Origin: Hymenobacter rubidus
GTDB taxonomy: Bacteria > Bacteroidota > Bacteroidia > Cytophagales > Hymenobacteraceae
Length of the DNA stretch: 37,988 bases
Reading direction: 5' to 3'
Assembly: GCF_016734815.1 (NCBI RefSeq)
Contig: NZ_JAERQF010000046.1
Span: 1 to 37,988 of the forward strand
Shown: positions 8,010 to 15,876 of the stretch, piece by piece
Numbering within the stretch: position 1 is the first letter of the stretch
Layout of the letters: the number at the start of each line of letters is the position of its first letter
The notes under the pieces: model-generated
The model's input: the letters and a program-made list of their open reading frames with translations, nothing else
Databases searched by the model: none
Told to the model about the DNA's origin: nothing
Program-made: the position numbers and the translations under genes

Positions 8010-10016
8010 ATGATTCCTTCATTTCTGCTTCTACCGCTGCTTGTGGTGCTTTTTCCTGCCTTCGCCCCGGTAGCTCCGCCCCTGCCCAACTACGACAGCT
8101 ACCCCACCTACCTCGGCCCCGACCTGGGCCTGACGTGGCGTGGCACCCAGGCCACCCTGCGCGTGTGGGCGCCCACCGCCGAGGCCCTGCGCCTGCGCCT
8201 GTACGCGGCCGGCACCGGCGGCACCGCCCGCACCGAGGCCGCCATGACCAAGGCCGAAGGTGGCACCTGGACCTATACGCTGCCCGCTGGCACCACGGGC
8301 TTCTACACCGTGCAGGCCACCATCGGGGGCAAAACCATGGCCGAAGTGGCCGACCCGTATGCCCACGCCGTGGGCATCAATGGCCAGCGGGGCGCGGTGT
8401 TCAACCCCTACATTGCCCAGCCCGCCGGCTGGCCCGAGGACCTGCGCCCGGCGCTGAAACAGACCACCGACATTGTGATTGGCGAAGTGCATGTGCGCGA
8501 CCTGACCATGCACCCGCAGTCGGGCGTGCGGCACAAGGGCAAGTTTCTGGGGGCGGCGCAGGTAGGCACCCGCGGCCCCGAGAACGTGAGCACCGGCCTC
8601 GACCACCTGCAAGACCTGGGCCTGACCCACGTACACCTGCTGCCCACCAACGACTTCGCCAGCATCGACGAAGCCACGCCGGCCAGCGCCAACCGCTACA
8701 ACTGGGGCTACGACCCGCTGCACTTCTCCGTGCCCGAAGGCACGTATTCGACCGATGCGACTAATCCCGCCGCCCGCATTCGCGAGTTCAAGCAGCTGGT
8801 AGAAAACCTGCACGGCGCCGGGCTGCGTGTGGTGTTGGATGTGGTGTACAACCACACGGCCGATGCCGGCCGCAGCAATTTTGAGCAGCTGGTGCCCGGC
8901 TACTACTACCGCCACAACCCCGACGGCACCCTGAGCAACGCCACCGCTTGTGGCAACGAAGTAGCCTCCGAGCGGCCCATGGTGCGCAAGCTCATTGTGG
9001 AATCGGTGGCGTACTGGGCCCGCGAATACCACGTCGACGGCTTTCGGTTCGACCTGATGGGCGTGCTCGACATCGAAACCATGCGCGCCATCCGCATCGC
9101 CCTCGACCAGCAGGACCACAGCATTTTCATGTACGGCGAGGGCTGGACCGCCGGCGCCTCGCCCCTGCCCGACGCCCGGCGTGCCCTCAAAGGCAACATG
9201 AGCAAGCTGCCGCGCATCGCGGCCTTCGGCGACGAGCTGCGCGACGGCGTGAAGGGCCACTACGCCCACCAGACCGAGCCCGGCTTCGCCAGCGGCCAGC
9301 CCAACCTAGAGGAAAGCGTCAAATTTGGCATCGTGGCCGCCACCCAGCACCCGCAGGTCGACTACGCCAAGGTGAACTACTCCAAAGCGCCCTGGGCCAG
9401 CGAACCCGGCCAGGCCATCAACTACGTGGCCTGCCACGACGACATGGTGCTCTGGGACAAGCTGCGGGTAGCCAACCCCGGCGCCTCGGAAGCCGAACGG
9501 CTGAGGATGGATGTGCTGGCCAACACCATCGTTTTCACCTCGCAGGGTGTGCCGTTTTTGCCGGTGGGCGATGAATTTCTGCGCACCAAAGGCGGCTCAT
9601 CCAACTCCTACAACCAGCCCGACAGCGTGAACCAGCTCGACTGGGGCCGCAAGGCGAAGAACCTGGCTGTGTATGAGTTTTACCGCAAGCTCATTGCCCT
9701 GCGCCGCGCCCACCCCGCATTCCGCCTGCCCACCACCGAGCTGGTGCAGCAGCACCTCGAATTCCTGCCCAATATGTCGCCCGGCATTATCGCCTACAAG
9801 CTGAAAGACAACGCCGGCGGCGATGCCTGGCAAAACATCGTCGTCATTTTCAACGGTAACCGCTCCGCCTGGAGCGTGAAGCTGCCGCGCGACACCTACA
9901 AAATGGTGCTGCGCGGCGACCAAATCAACGAAGAAGGCCTCGACGTGCTGGAAGTGACCAGCGGCGTGCAGGTGCCCGGCAATTCGGCCCTGATTCTGGT
10001 GCCGATAAAGCAGTAG
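8010..10016 (+). CDS. pulA: Exported type I pullulanase (GH13, with CBM48)
   Basis: A 668-residue enzyme that hydrolyses alpha-1,6 branch bonds in pullulan, starch or glycogen. An N-terminal hydrophobic segment (MIPSFLLLPLLVVLFPAFA) looks like a signal peptide. A CBM48-type domain follows (about 40-130, TLRVWAPTAEALRLRLY). The catalytic barrel shows the pullulanase signature YNWGYDPLHFSVPEGTYSTD, region I VVYNHT, nucleophile D348 in GFRFDLMG, acid/base E377 in MYGEGW, and H476-D477 in CHDDMVLWDKL, so all catalytic residues are present. The reading frame stays open far upstream, but that part is antisense to the LytS kinase; ATG 8010 begins right at the signal peptide. It stands alone, divergent from the LytS/LytTR operon. 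Length fits single-unit type I pullulanases without extra N-terminal modules. Confidence 0.95.
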   Translation: MIPSFLLLPLLVVLFPAFAPVAPPLPNYDSYPTYLGPDLGLTWRGTQATLRVWAPTAEALRLRLYAAGTGGTARTEAAMTKAEGGTWTYTLPAGTTGFYTVQATIGGKTMAEVADPYAHAVGINGQRGAVFNPYIAQPAGWPEDLRPALKQTTDIVIGEVHVRDLTMHPQSGVRHKGKFLGAAQVGTRGPENVSTGLDHLQDLGLTHVHLLPTNDFASIDEATPASANRYNWGYDPLHFSVPEGTYSTDATNPAARIREFKQLVENLHGAGLRVVLDVVYNHTADAGRSNFEQLVPGYYYRHNPDGTLSNATACGNEVASERPMVRKLIVESVAYWAREYHVDGFRFDLMGVLDIETMRAIRIALDQQDHSIFMYGEGWTAGASPLPDARRALKGNMSKLPRIAAFGDELRDGVKGHYAHQTEPGFASGQPNLEESVKFGIVAATQHPQVDYAKVNYSKAPWASEPGQAINYVACHDDMVLWDKLRVANPGASEAERLRMDVLANTIVFTSQGVPFLPVGDEFLRTKGGSSNSYNQPDSVNQLDWGRKAKNLAVYEFYRKLIALRRAHPAFRLPTTELVQQHLEFLPNMSPGIIAYKLKDNAGGDAWQNIVVIFNGNRSAWSVKLPRDTYKMVLRGDQINEEGLDVLEVTSGVQVPGNSALILVPIKQ

Positions 10017-10027
10017 CGCAGCAATCG

Positions 10028-10060
10028 AACGTCATGCCGAACGCAGCCGAGGCATCTCGC
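10028..10060. repeat. Solitary half of a family B palindrome
   Basis: The left arm AACGTCATGCCGAACGCAG followed by CCGAGGCATCTCGC resembles family B arms, but no inverse partner follows. Instead a complete family A element begins 10 bases later. It looks like a decayed or interrupted copy. Confidence 0.7.
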
Positions 10061-10070
10061 CCGCGCCATT

Positions 10071-10158
10071 TGTCATCCTGAACGCAGTGAAGGACCTTAT
10101 CGCGTTTGAACAAGTCGTTCATCGCTGATAAGGTCCTTCGCTGCGCTCAGGATGACAG
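10071..10158. repeat. Family A intergenic palindrome
   Basis: The left arm TGTCATCCTGAACGCAGTG continues through AAGGACCTTATC; the right arm is GATAAGGTCCTTCGCTG through CGCTCAGGATGACA. The left arm carries two substitutions (GAAC for GAGC, AGTG for AGCG) not mirrored on the right, so the hairpin has accumulated changes. It lies 54 bases after the pullulanase stop. Confidence 0.85.
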
Positions 10159-10231
10159 ACGACTGCTGTGTAAGCACGGCCAGAACTTGCTAATCTGAAA
10201 AAATCCGCTTTCCATTTTGGAAAAATTTCTC

Positions 10232-10265
10232 CCCGCCGAGCCTTGCGTTCGGCGGGATTTTTTTA
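10232..10265 (+). terminator. Strong rho-independent terminator
   Basis: The stem CCCGCCGA (10232-10239) / TCGGCGGG (10249-10256) has a 9-base loop and is followed by ATTTTTTTATT. It is the first canonical + strand terminator after the pullulanase, but 215 bases past its stop, beyond the repeats. It may end pullulanase read-through or a separate short transcript. A small TTTCC/GGAAA hairpin lies just upstream (10209-10223). Confidence 0.8.
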
Positions 10266-10367
10266 TTAAATCCTTATAAATCAGATATAAGAGCCAATTC
10301 GCCGGAATAATTTCCAATTCGGCATTGGACTTGGCATTAGGTGGAAGTCACTAACCACTTAAATGCC

Positions 10368-11366
10368 ATGAACACCTTCCTCTCTTCTTCCTCTGACCAA
10401 GACAACGGCCTGCCCAAGTGGCAGCAGCCGGAAAAAGTCGCCGGCCGCGTGGTCCTCGTTGGGCTGGTGGGTACGGCAGTGTACTTCTGGGGCCAAATCC
10501 TCCCCTTTCTGGTGGACATGGTGTTCGACACTGTGAAGCTGGGCATCGGGCTCGGCACGCTGTTCGTGCTGTTTCTGCTGGCCACGAATAAGCGGATTCA
10601 CGCCGGGCTGTGGTACGCTGGGCAGCGCATCCTCCGCTCGATGGCGGGCATCTTCGTCAATACCGACCCCATCGGCATCATGGAAGACTACATCAAGAAC
10701 ACCGAAAAGGAGGCCCGCAAGATGGACGCCGAAGTCACCAACATCGAAGGCGCCCACGAACTGGTGAAGCGCAAGCTGGCCGCCAACGCTGCCCAGGTGA
10801 AAGAGTACCTGGCGCTGGCTGATTCGGCCACCCGCCAAGGCGAAAGGGATGCGGCCGAATCGTACGCCATGCGCGCCGCCCAGGTGCAGGACTACAGCCA
10901 GCGCCTGCAACCCATGGCCACCACCACGGCCAACGTGACGGTAGTAATGCGCCAGATTCTGAAAGCCGCCCTGCGCCAGATTGACGGCAGTAAGTTCAAG
11001 GTCAACCTGTTGAAGGATGAATATACGCTGGTGAAACGCACTAGCTCGGGCATGCGCGCCGCGATGAACATCCTGCGCGGCGACCCCGACAAGAAGTACT
11101 TTTTCGACTTGGCCACCGACCGGGTGGCCGAGGACATGGCCCAGCAGCTAGGCCAGATTAAGCAGGCCATGCGCTACTCGCAGGAGTTTGTGAAGGAGAT
11201 GGACATCCAGAACGGCGTGATGAGCGAGAAGGGCCAGCGCCTGCTCGACAAGTACCAGAAAGGCGAGTTCAACGCCGTGCTCTCCGATAAGCCCCAAGCC
11301 CAACCCAGCAACGTCCTCACCACCAAAAAAGCCTCCGATGATGCCTATTCTAGCCTGCTTGATTAG
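10368..11366 (+). CDS. Membrane-anchored PspA/IM30-like coiled-coil protein
   Basis: About 332 residues from ATG 10368; an in-frame GTG at 10341 would add nine. Two hydrophobic segments near the N terminus (about 23-43 and 50-71) are followed by a long, charged helical region starting DPIGIMEDYIKNTEKEARKM and running to about residue 250. That region has the heptad character and composition of PspA/IM30 proteins, which bind membranes and form envelope-protecting assemblies. The C terminus is Gln/Lys/Ser-rich and ends AYSSLLD. Typical PspA has an amphipathic first helix rather than two membrane segments, so this is a PspA-like variant and the match is inferred from pattern. The next + strand genes are an SBP-OmpA protein and an ABC ATPase, suggesting an envelope stress or transport module, although palindromes separate the genes. 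Confidence 0.65.
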   Translation: MNTFLSSSSDQDNGLPKWQQPEKVAGRVVLVGLVGTAVYFWGQILPFLVDMVFDTVKLGIGLGTLFVLFLLATNKRIHAGLWYAGQRILRSMAGIFVNTDPIGIMEDYIKNTEKEARKMDAEVTNIEGAHELVKRKLAANAAQVKEYLALADSATRQGERDAAESYAMRAAQVQDYSQRLQPMATTTANVTVVMRQILKAALRQIDGSKFKVNLLKDEYTLVKRTSSGMRAAMNILRGDPDKKYFFDLATDRVAEDMAQQLGQIKQAMRYSQEFVKEMDIQNGVMSEKGQRLLDKYQKGEFNAVLSDKPQAQPSNVLTTKKASDDAYSSLLD

Positions 11367-11428
11367 CTTTTTGCTGGCCTGCGGATTGGTGGGCCTGCTT
11401 GGCCAGCCGGGAGACTCCGCCCCTATTG

Positions 11429-11529
11429 AACGTCATGCTGAGCGTAGCCGAAGCATCTCTACCTCAGTAGTAATCCAACCGGCCAAACGAAGCGGTAGAG
11501 ATGCTTCGGCTACGCTCAGCATGACCGTT
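11429..11529. repeat. Family B intergenic palindrome
   Basis: The left arm AACGTCATGCTGAGCGTAG then CCGAAGCATCTCTACC pairs with GGTAGAGATGCTTCGGCTAC and its continuation to 11529; one extra C sits near the right end. It lies between the PspA-like and SBP-OmpA genes. Short ORFs crossing it encode the RHAERSRSI-type peptides this repeat yields in translation and are not genes. Confidence 0.88.
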
Positions 11530-11634
11530 TCGGCCTGCCGCTAGCGCTACGGCCAGTTGCTAATCAACCCCACCAAAACCGAAAAAACTTGCGCCCCAAA
11601 CCGGGTGCCCCACCCCTCTTTTGCCCCTACTAAA

Positions 11635-13413
11635 ATGACTACACGCGGTAAATTTTTTATTGGCCTTATTCTCGTGGGCCTCTTGTACTTCGGCATCAAC
11701 AAGTTGGTTTCCAGCGGTGCCGTCTTTAAGAAAGCCGACACCCAATCGGTGCTGCTCAACTCCATCGAGCTGCCCGCTGCCAGCGGCGGCAACCGGGCCA
11801 ATATCGTGGTGCCGCTGGCCCCCATGCCCGGCACCGCCCCGGCCGAAAAGGGCACGCCCCTCACCTGGGAGGTGATGGCCTGGAACAGCCAGATGGCCGG
11901 CATGCTAGCCAACGGCGGACCCCGCTCCACCATGGGCTCGGCGGCTGCGGCCAATGGTCTGGACATGCAGATTGTGCGTCAGGACGATGTGAGCAAGATG
12001 CAGGCCGACCTGGTGAAAAACGCCCTCGACCTGCAAAACAACCCGGAAACGCCGGGCCTGATTGTAAGCATCATGGGCGACGGCCTGCCCGGCTTCTCGG
12101 CCGTGCAAACGGAGCTGAAAAAGGCCGGCACGCAGCTACAAATCATTCCCTACTCGGTGGGCAAATCCTTCGGGGAAGACAAGCTGATGGGCCCGAAAGA
12201 ATGGCTGGATAACCCTAAAACGGCTTTGGGCAAAACCATTGCCTGCTACCTGCGCGACGGCGACCAGAACATTGCCCTGAAATGGTGTGCCGACAACAGC
12301 CTGAAAGTAAACCCCGACGAAACCACCTACGACCCCGAAGCCGTGAACTTCATGGCCGCCAGCGACTTCCTGGTTGCCGCCGAGAAGTACATCCTCGGCA
12401 AGCCCGAAGCCCGCACCAAAGTGGTGAACGGCAAGAACACCGGCGTGAAAGTGGACGTGGTGGCCGACGCCGTGGCCACCTGGACGCCCGGCGACGTGAA
12501 TATTGCCAAGCAGCGCGGTGGTCTCGTCAACATTGTGAGCACCAAAGACTACTCGAACCAGATGCCCAACATCATGGTGACGACCAAGCGCTGGTACGAC
12601 GCCCACCCCAAAGAAGTGCTGGGCCTAATGACGGCCTTCGCCGTAGCCGGCGACCAGGTGAAAAGCCACCCCGAGGCCCTGGCCCGCGCCGCCGACATTT
12701 CGGCCACCGTGTACGGCGACCAGGACAAGCCCGGCGCCTACTGGCTGAAGTATTACAAAGGCGTGAGCGAAGCCGACCGCAACGGCAACGTGGTGGAACT
12801 GGGCGGCAGCAAAGCCTTCAATTTCAGCGATAACCTGAACTTGTTTGGCCTCGACGAAGGCGGCACCAACATCTATGCCGCCGTGTACAAGACCTTTGGC
12901 GACGTGCAGAGCAAGCTCTATCCCAAAGAATTGCCGAGCTATGTGCCCCTAGCTGAAATGCTGGACCTCACGCCGCTGAAGAACCTGCAGCAGCAATACA
13001 AAGGCAAAGCCGTAGCCCCAGCCGAAACCCAGCAGTTTGCCGCTGGCGACGAAATCCGCCAAAGCGTGAGCAAGCGCGCCTGGAACATCGAATTCAACAG
13101 TGGCCAGAGCAGCTTCACCCCCGCCGCCGAGCACGACCTGAACCAACTCTTCAACGACCTCGTGGTGGCCGGCCGCCTGAAAGTGGCCGTGCACGGCCAC
13201 ACCGACAACACCGGCGACCCCAGCAAAAACCAGCAGCTCTCCGAAGACCGCGCCATGGCCGTGCAGCACTGGCTCGAAACCAAGAGCCACAGCGCCTTCC
13301 CCGAAGGCCGCGTGCAGGTGTACGCCCACGGCGCCACCGAGCCAGTAGCCAGCAACGCCACGCCGGATGGCAAAGCCAAAAACCGCCGCGTGGAGGTGGT
13401 GCTGGGCAACTAG
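11635..13413 (+). CDS. Anchored substrate-binding protein fused to an OmpA domain
   Basis: 592 residues from ATG 11635; an upstream TTG at 11557 would only add a polar, low-complexity extension. An uncleaved membrane anchor (about 6-24, FFIGLILVGLLYFGINKL) is followed by a periplasmic binding protein-like region (about 60-430) that includes WEVMAWNSQMAGML and a segment resembling nitrate/sulfonate-type binding proteins (VNIVSTKDYSNQMPNIMVT, then helical AFAVAGDQVKSHPEAL). The C-terminal OmpA domain (about 480-592) has IEFNSGQSSF, HGHTDNTGDPSKNQQLSEDRA and NRRVEV; D524 and R584 are at the positions that bind diaminopimelate in peptidoglycan. The protein would therefore tether a ligand-binding domain between inner membrane and cell wall. 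A matching ATPase follows at 13718. The ligand is unknown. The fusion is confident; the SBP subfamily is not. Confidence 0.82.
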   Translation: MTTRGKFFIGLILVGLLYFGINKLVSSGAVFKKADTQSVLLNSIELPAASGGNRANIVVPLAPMPGTAPAEKGTPLTWEVMAWNSQMAGMLANGGPRSTMGSAAAANGLDMQIVRQDDVSKMQADLVKNALDLQNNPETPGLIVSIMGDGLPGFSAVQTELKKAGTQLQIIPYSVGKSFGEDKLMGPKEWLDNPKTALGKTIACYLRDGDQNIALKWCADNSLKVNPDETTYDPEAVNFMAASDFLVAAEKYILGKPEARTKVVNGKNTGVKVDVVADAVATWTPGDVNIAKQRGGLVNIVSTKDYSNQMPNIMVTTKRWYDAHPKEVLGLMTAFAVAGDQVKSHPEALARAADISATVYGDQDKPGAYWLKYYKGVSEADRNGNVVELGGSKAFNFSDNLNLFGLDEGGTNIYAAVYKTFGDVQSKLYPKELPSYVPLAEMLDLTPLKNLQQQYKGKAVAPAETQQFAAGDEIRQSVSKRAWNIEFNSGQSSFTPAAEHDLNQLFNDLVVAGRLKVAVHGHTDNTGDPSKNQQLSEDRAMAVQHWLETKSHSAFPEGRVQVYAHGATEPVASNATPDGKAKNRRVEVVLGN

Positions 13414-13419
13414 AACGAA

Positions 13420-13587
13420 AACTCCCCTCCTCAACTGAGGAGGGGATGTTCGAGCCAGCGGCTCGAACGGGGGTGGTTGGATTCGTTGAACGACACCCGA
13501 ACGAACCACACGCAAGTCGTTCAACGATTCAACCACCCCAGTTGAGCCTGCGGCTCAACATCCCCTCCTTAGTAAGGAAGGGAGTTT
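13420..13587. repeat. Compound palindrome: inverted repeat built of smaller hairpins
   Basis: The 168-base element starts AAACTCCCCTCC and ends GGAAGGGAGTTT. Each arm contains two hairpins of its own: CCCCTCCTC/GAGGAGGGG and GTTCGAGCC/GGCTCGAAC on the left, GTTGAGCC/GGCTCAAC and CCTT/AAGG on the right. A middle segment (GGGGTGGTTG with GTTGAACGAC) pairs across the centre. It lies 7 bases after the SBP-OmpA stop and ahead of the ABC ATPase. It belongs to neither family A nor B. Confidence 0.85.
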
Positions 13588-13717
13588 GACTGCCTTTCTT
13601 CTACTCCCCGTGAAATTCCTATTCTCCCCCAACGCCCAGCCGGCCCGTCTCGTGGCTGCTGCGGCGGGTGTTTTTCCCTTACTCGGCGGTGCGGGTGAGG
13701 CGCCCACCAGAACGACT

Positions 13718-14548
13718 ATGACTGCCCACACCTACGCCTACCGCGACCCCATCCTGACGCTCAACAACGTCTCTATCACCCTCAACAACGAGCAAATCCT
13801 GCGCGACATCAACGCCCAAGTCCTCGACGTGACGCGGCCCAACATGCAGCAGGGCCAAGTTGTGGGCTTCTACGGCCGCTCGGGCATTGGCAAGTCGGTG
13901 CTGTGCCGCATCATGGCGGGCCTTGTCGCGCCCGGCACCGGCACCGTGGAAGTGGGCCTCGCCCAGCAGCCCGTGACGCCCGGCATGGTGGGCTTCGTGC
14001 AACAGCGCTACCCCCTCTTCGACCACCGCACCCTGCACGACAACCTGCTGGTGGCCGCCCAGCGCAAGCACGCCCCCGCCGACGCCCGCCAGCACGTCGA
14101 CGCCTACCTCGAACGCTTCGGCCTGGCCCCGCACCGGCGCAAGTACCCGGCCCTGCTCTCGGGCGGGCAGCGCCAGCGGGCGGCCATCGCCCAGCAGCTG
14201 CTCTGCTCCGACCACCTCATCCTGCTCGATGAGCCCTTCTCCGGCCTCGACGTGGCCATGATTGACGAAGTGAAACGAATAATAGTCGAAGTCACCACCA
14301 TGGACGAGCTGAACACCGTCATCATCGTCTCGCACGACATCGTGACCACCACCGCCCTGGCCGACCGCCTCTGGCTGCTCGGCTACGAGCACGACGCGGC
14401 CGGGGCCCTCGTGCCGGGCGCCACCATCAGCCCCCAGCACCAATACAACCTGGCCGAAATGGGCCTCGCCTGGCACGAAAACGTCGAAGCCGAACCCGAA
14501 TTCGCCCAGTTCGTCGAGCACATAAAAAATGAGATTCGTGGGAGTTAG
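13718..14548 (+). CDS. ABC transporter ATP-binding protein
   Basis: 276 residues from ATG 13718. The frame remains open upstream to a TTG at 13586, but that part is low-complexity and begins inside the palindrome. All nucleotide-binding motifs are intact: Walker A GRSGIGKS (53-60), Q loop within FVQQRYP (about 93-99), signature LSGGQ (147-151), Walker B LILLDEP (167-173), D loop SGLD, and switch H206 in VSHD. Overall it resembles ATPases of the nitrate/sulfonate/taurine import type, fitting the SBP-OmpA protein encoded just upstream. No permease gene is adjacent, so it must work with an unlinked membrane partner or have another role. The C-terminal 60 residues (from WLLGYEHDAAG) are specific to this protein. 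Confidence 0.9.
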   Translation: MTAHTYAYRDPILTLNNVSITLNNEQILRDINAQVLDVTRPNMQQGQVVGFYGRSGIGKSVLCRIMAGLVAPGTGTVEVGLAQQPVTPGMVGFVQQRYPLFDHRTLHDNLLVAAQRKHAPADARQHVDAYLERFGLAPHRRKYPALLSGGQRQRAAIAQQLLCSDHLILLDEPFSGLDVAMIDEVKRIIVEVTTMDELNTVIIVSHDIVTTTALADRLWLLGYEHDAAGALVPGATISPQHQYNLAEMGLAWHENVEAEPEFAQFVEHIKNEIRGS

Positions 14549-14637
14549 GGAATGCTGGAAATGGCTCTAAAACAGAGAGTATCCATATGGCAGCATTGAA
14601 ACTAACTTGCACGCTCATTTCAATAAAAAACAAATTC

Positions 14638-15846
14638 ATGCCAACCGATTTAGCGACAGTTCAAAATATATCGAGAGGTATTCGTGGCGAAGTCTCCGAA
14701 GTTGAAAACGGATTTGCACTGAGAAGAGGTAGCCACGAATATTTAATAACCACTGAAGATGCAGAACAATACCTCGCAAGAAAGGCAGATATAAGGCGCA
14801 CGATAGAAACCCAAATTTATTATCCAGGATATTATGAACACATAGTTCGTTTTGAAGGAAATGGGCTTAGGTCAACTCCGCGTAGCGGAGATGACTCAAT
14901 AGTACTCAACAGTCCAGATGGCCAAACTAAAATTGAAATTGGTATTATATCCAATTTCTTTACTCTAGCGCTATTAGACGTTGATAGGCTGTCACCACAG
15001 CTAAGAAGATTTATGATGGCGGGGTTGATGTTTAGCAGGCCTAGAGCTGACAGGCCTATTGGCACTTTGTTCCGGCTAATTTCGATTCGTGTAATCACCG
15101 ATGCAACAGGCCAATTGGGTAAAAGCGTAGCTCGATTACACGAACTAGCTGAAGCGGCAACATTTCACATTGCTTATGGCCAAGGAACTTCCGTTACATT
15201 CACAAAATCTTGGGAGCGTACTGACTATTGGATTGGTCGCAAAGAGGCAGAGGAAGTTCAATTCCCAAGACGCATATATAATACGGAACTTGTTGGCTAT
15301 TATAATCTAGCATTAGCGAGTGACAGCTTAGTACTTGGATACTTAGCACTTTATAATATTTTAGAATATTTCTATACTTCAGTTGCAGAGAGTGCAATAC
15401 ACGACAAACTAAAAGAGCAATTAGTAGCTCCAGATTTCACTCATACTAAAGCCAAAAAATTACGAGACCTTATTAAAACAATTCGGCAATTTGACTCAAA
15501 GCTTGACGAAGCAAATTCATTAAAGTTGGTACTCTCTAAACACTTTGAAAAAGCCGATTTGCGCAGTTGGGTCAGAAGTTACGAAACTAAAGAGGGCGTT
15601 TATTTCACGAACGAAACTTCTATTTTCGGAACAAATCAACGTTTAGACGTTAGTGACGGCTCTATAATTGGCAGCTTAGCGTCAAGAATTTACCTTATTC
15701 GGAATGCACTCGTTCATAATAAAGAGGGTGAAGCAAGCAGGTTTATACCGTATTCTGGTCAGGAAGAATTCTTATCAAAAGAAATTCTAATTCTACTTTT
15801 CTTGGCTGAACAGTTAATAATTAAAACTGGCAAAGACATAGTTTAA
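14638..15846 (+). CDS. HEPN-like protein, probable horizontally acquired gene
   Basis: 402 residues from ATG 14638; an ATG at 14587 would add 17. The DNA is clearly AT-richer than every neighbour, with many ATA, AAT and TTA codons, a sign of transfer. The N-terminal two-thirds is unrecognised. The C-terminal part is helical: a segment LVGYYNLALASDSLVLGYLA, then a lysine-rich stretch, then RIYLIRNALVHNKEGE, which has an R-N-x3-H arrangement (R355, N356, H360). This R-polar-x3-H motif is the active-site pattern of HEPN ribonucleases, followed as usual by a closing hydrophobic helix. The layout resembles ApeA-like HEPN proteins of anti-phage defence. No nucleotidyltransferase antitoxin or other defence gene is adjacent. 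The HEPN call rests on one motif and helical context; function is inferred. Confidence 0.6.
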   Translation: MPTDLATVQNISRGIRGEVSEVENGFALRRGSHEYLITTEDAEQYLARKADIRRTIETQIYYPGYYEHIVRFEGNGLRSTPRSGDDSIVLNSPDGQTKIEIGIISNFFTLALLDVDRLSPQLRRFMMAGLMFSRPRADRPIGTLFRLISIRVITDATGQLGKSVARLHELAEAATFHIAYGQGTSVTFTKSWERTDYWIGRKEAEEVQFPRRIYNTELVGYYNLALASDSLVLGYLALYNILEYFYTSVAESAIHDKLKEQLVAPDFTHTKAKKLRDLIKTIRQFDSKLDEANSLKLVLSKHFEKADLRSWVRSYETKEGVYFTNETSIFGTNQRLDVSDGSIIGSLASRIYLIRNALVHNKEGEASRFIPYSGQEEFLSKEILILLFLAEQLIIKTGKDIV

Positions 15847-15876
15847 ATCGCAGCAGTTCTTTCCAACGCAACGAAT

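Noticed and set aside
8031..9269. 412-codon open frame on the minus strand within the pullulanase
   Set aside because: It is antisense to a protein with all catalytic motifs; its His/Gly/Val-rich composition is typical of the opposite strand of GC-rich genes.
11338..11544. 68-codon frame after the PspA-like gene
   Set aside because: More than half is a translation of the family B palindrome (RHAERSRSI and its inverse); not a gene.
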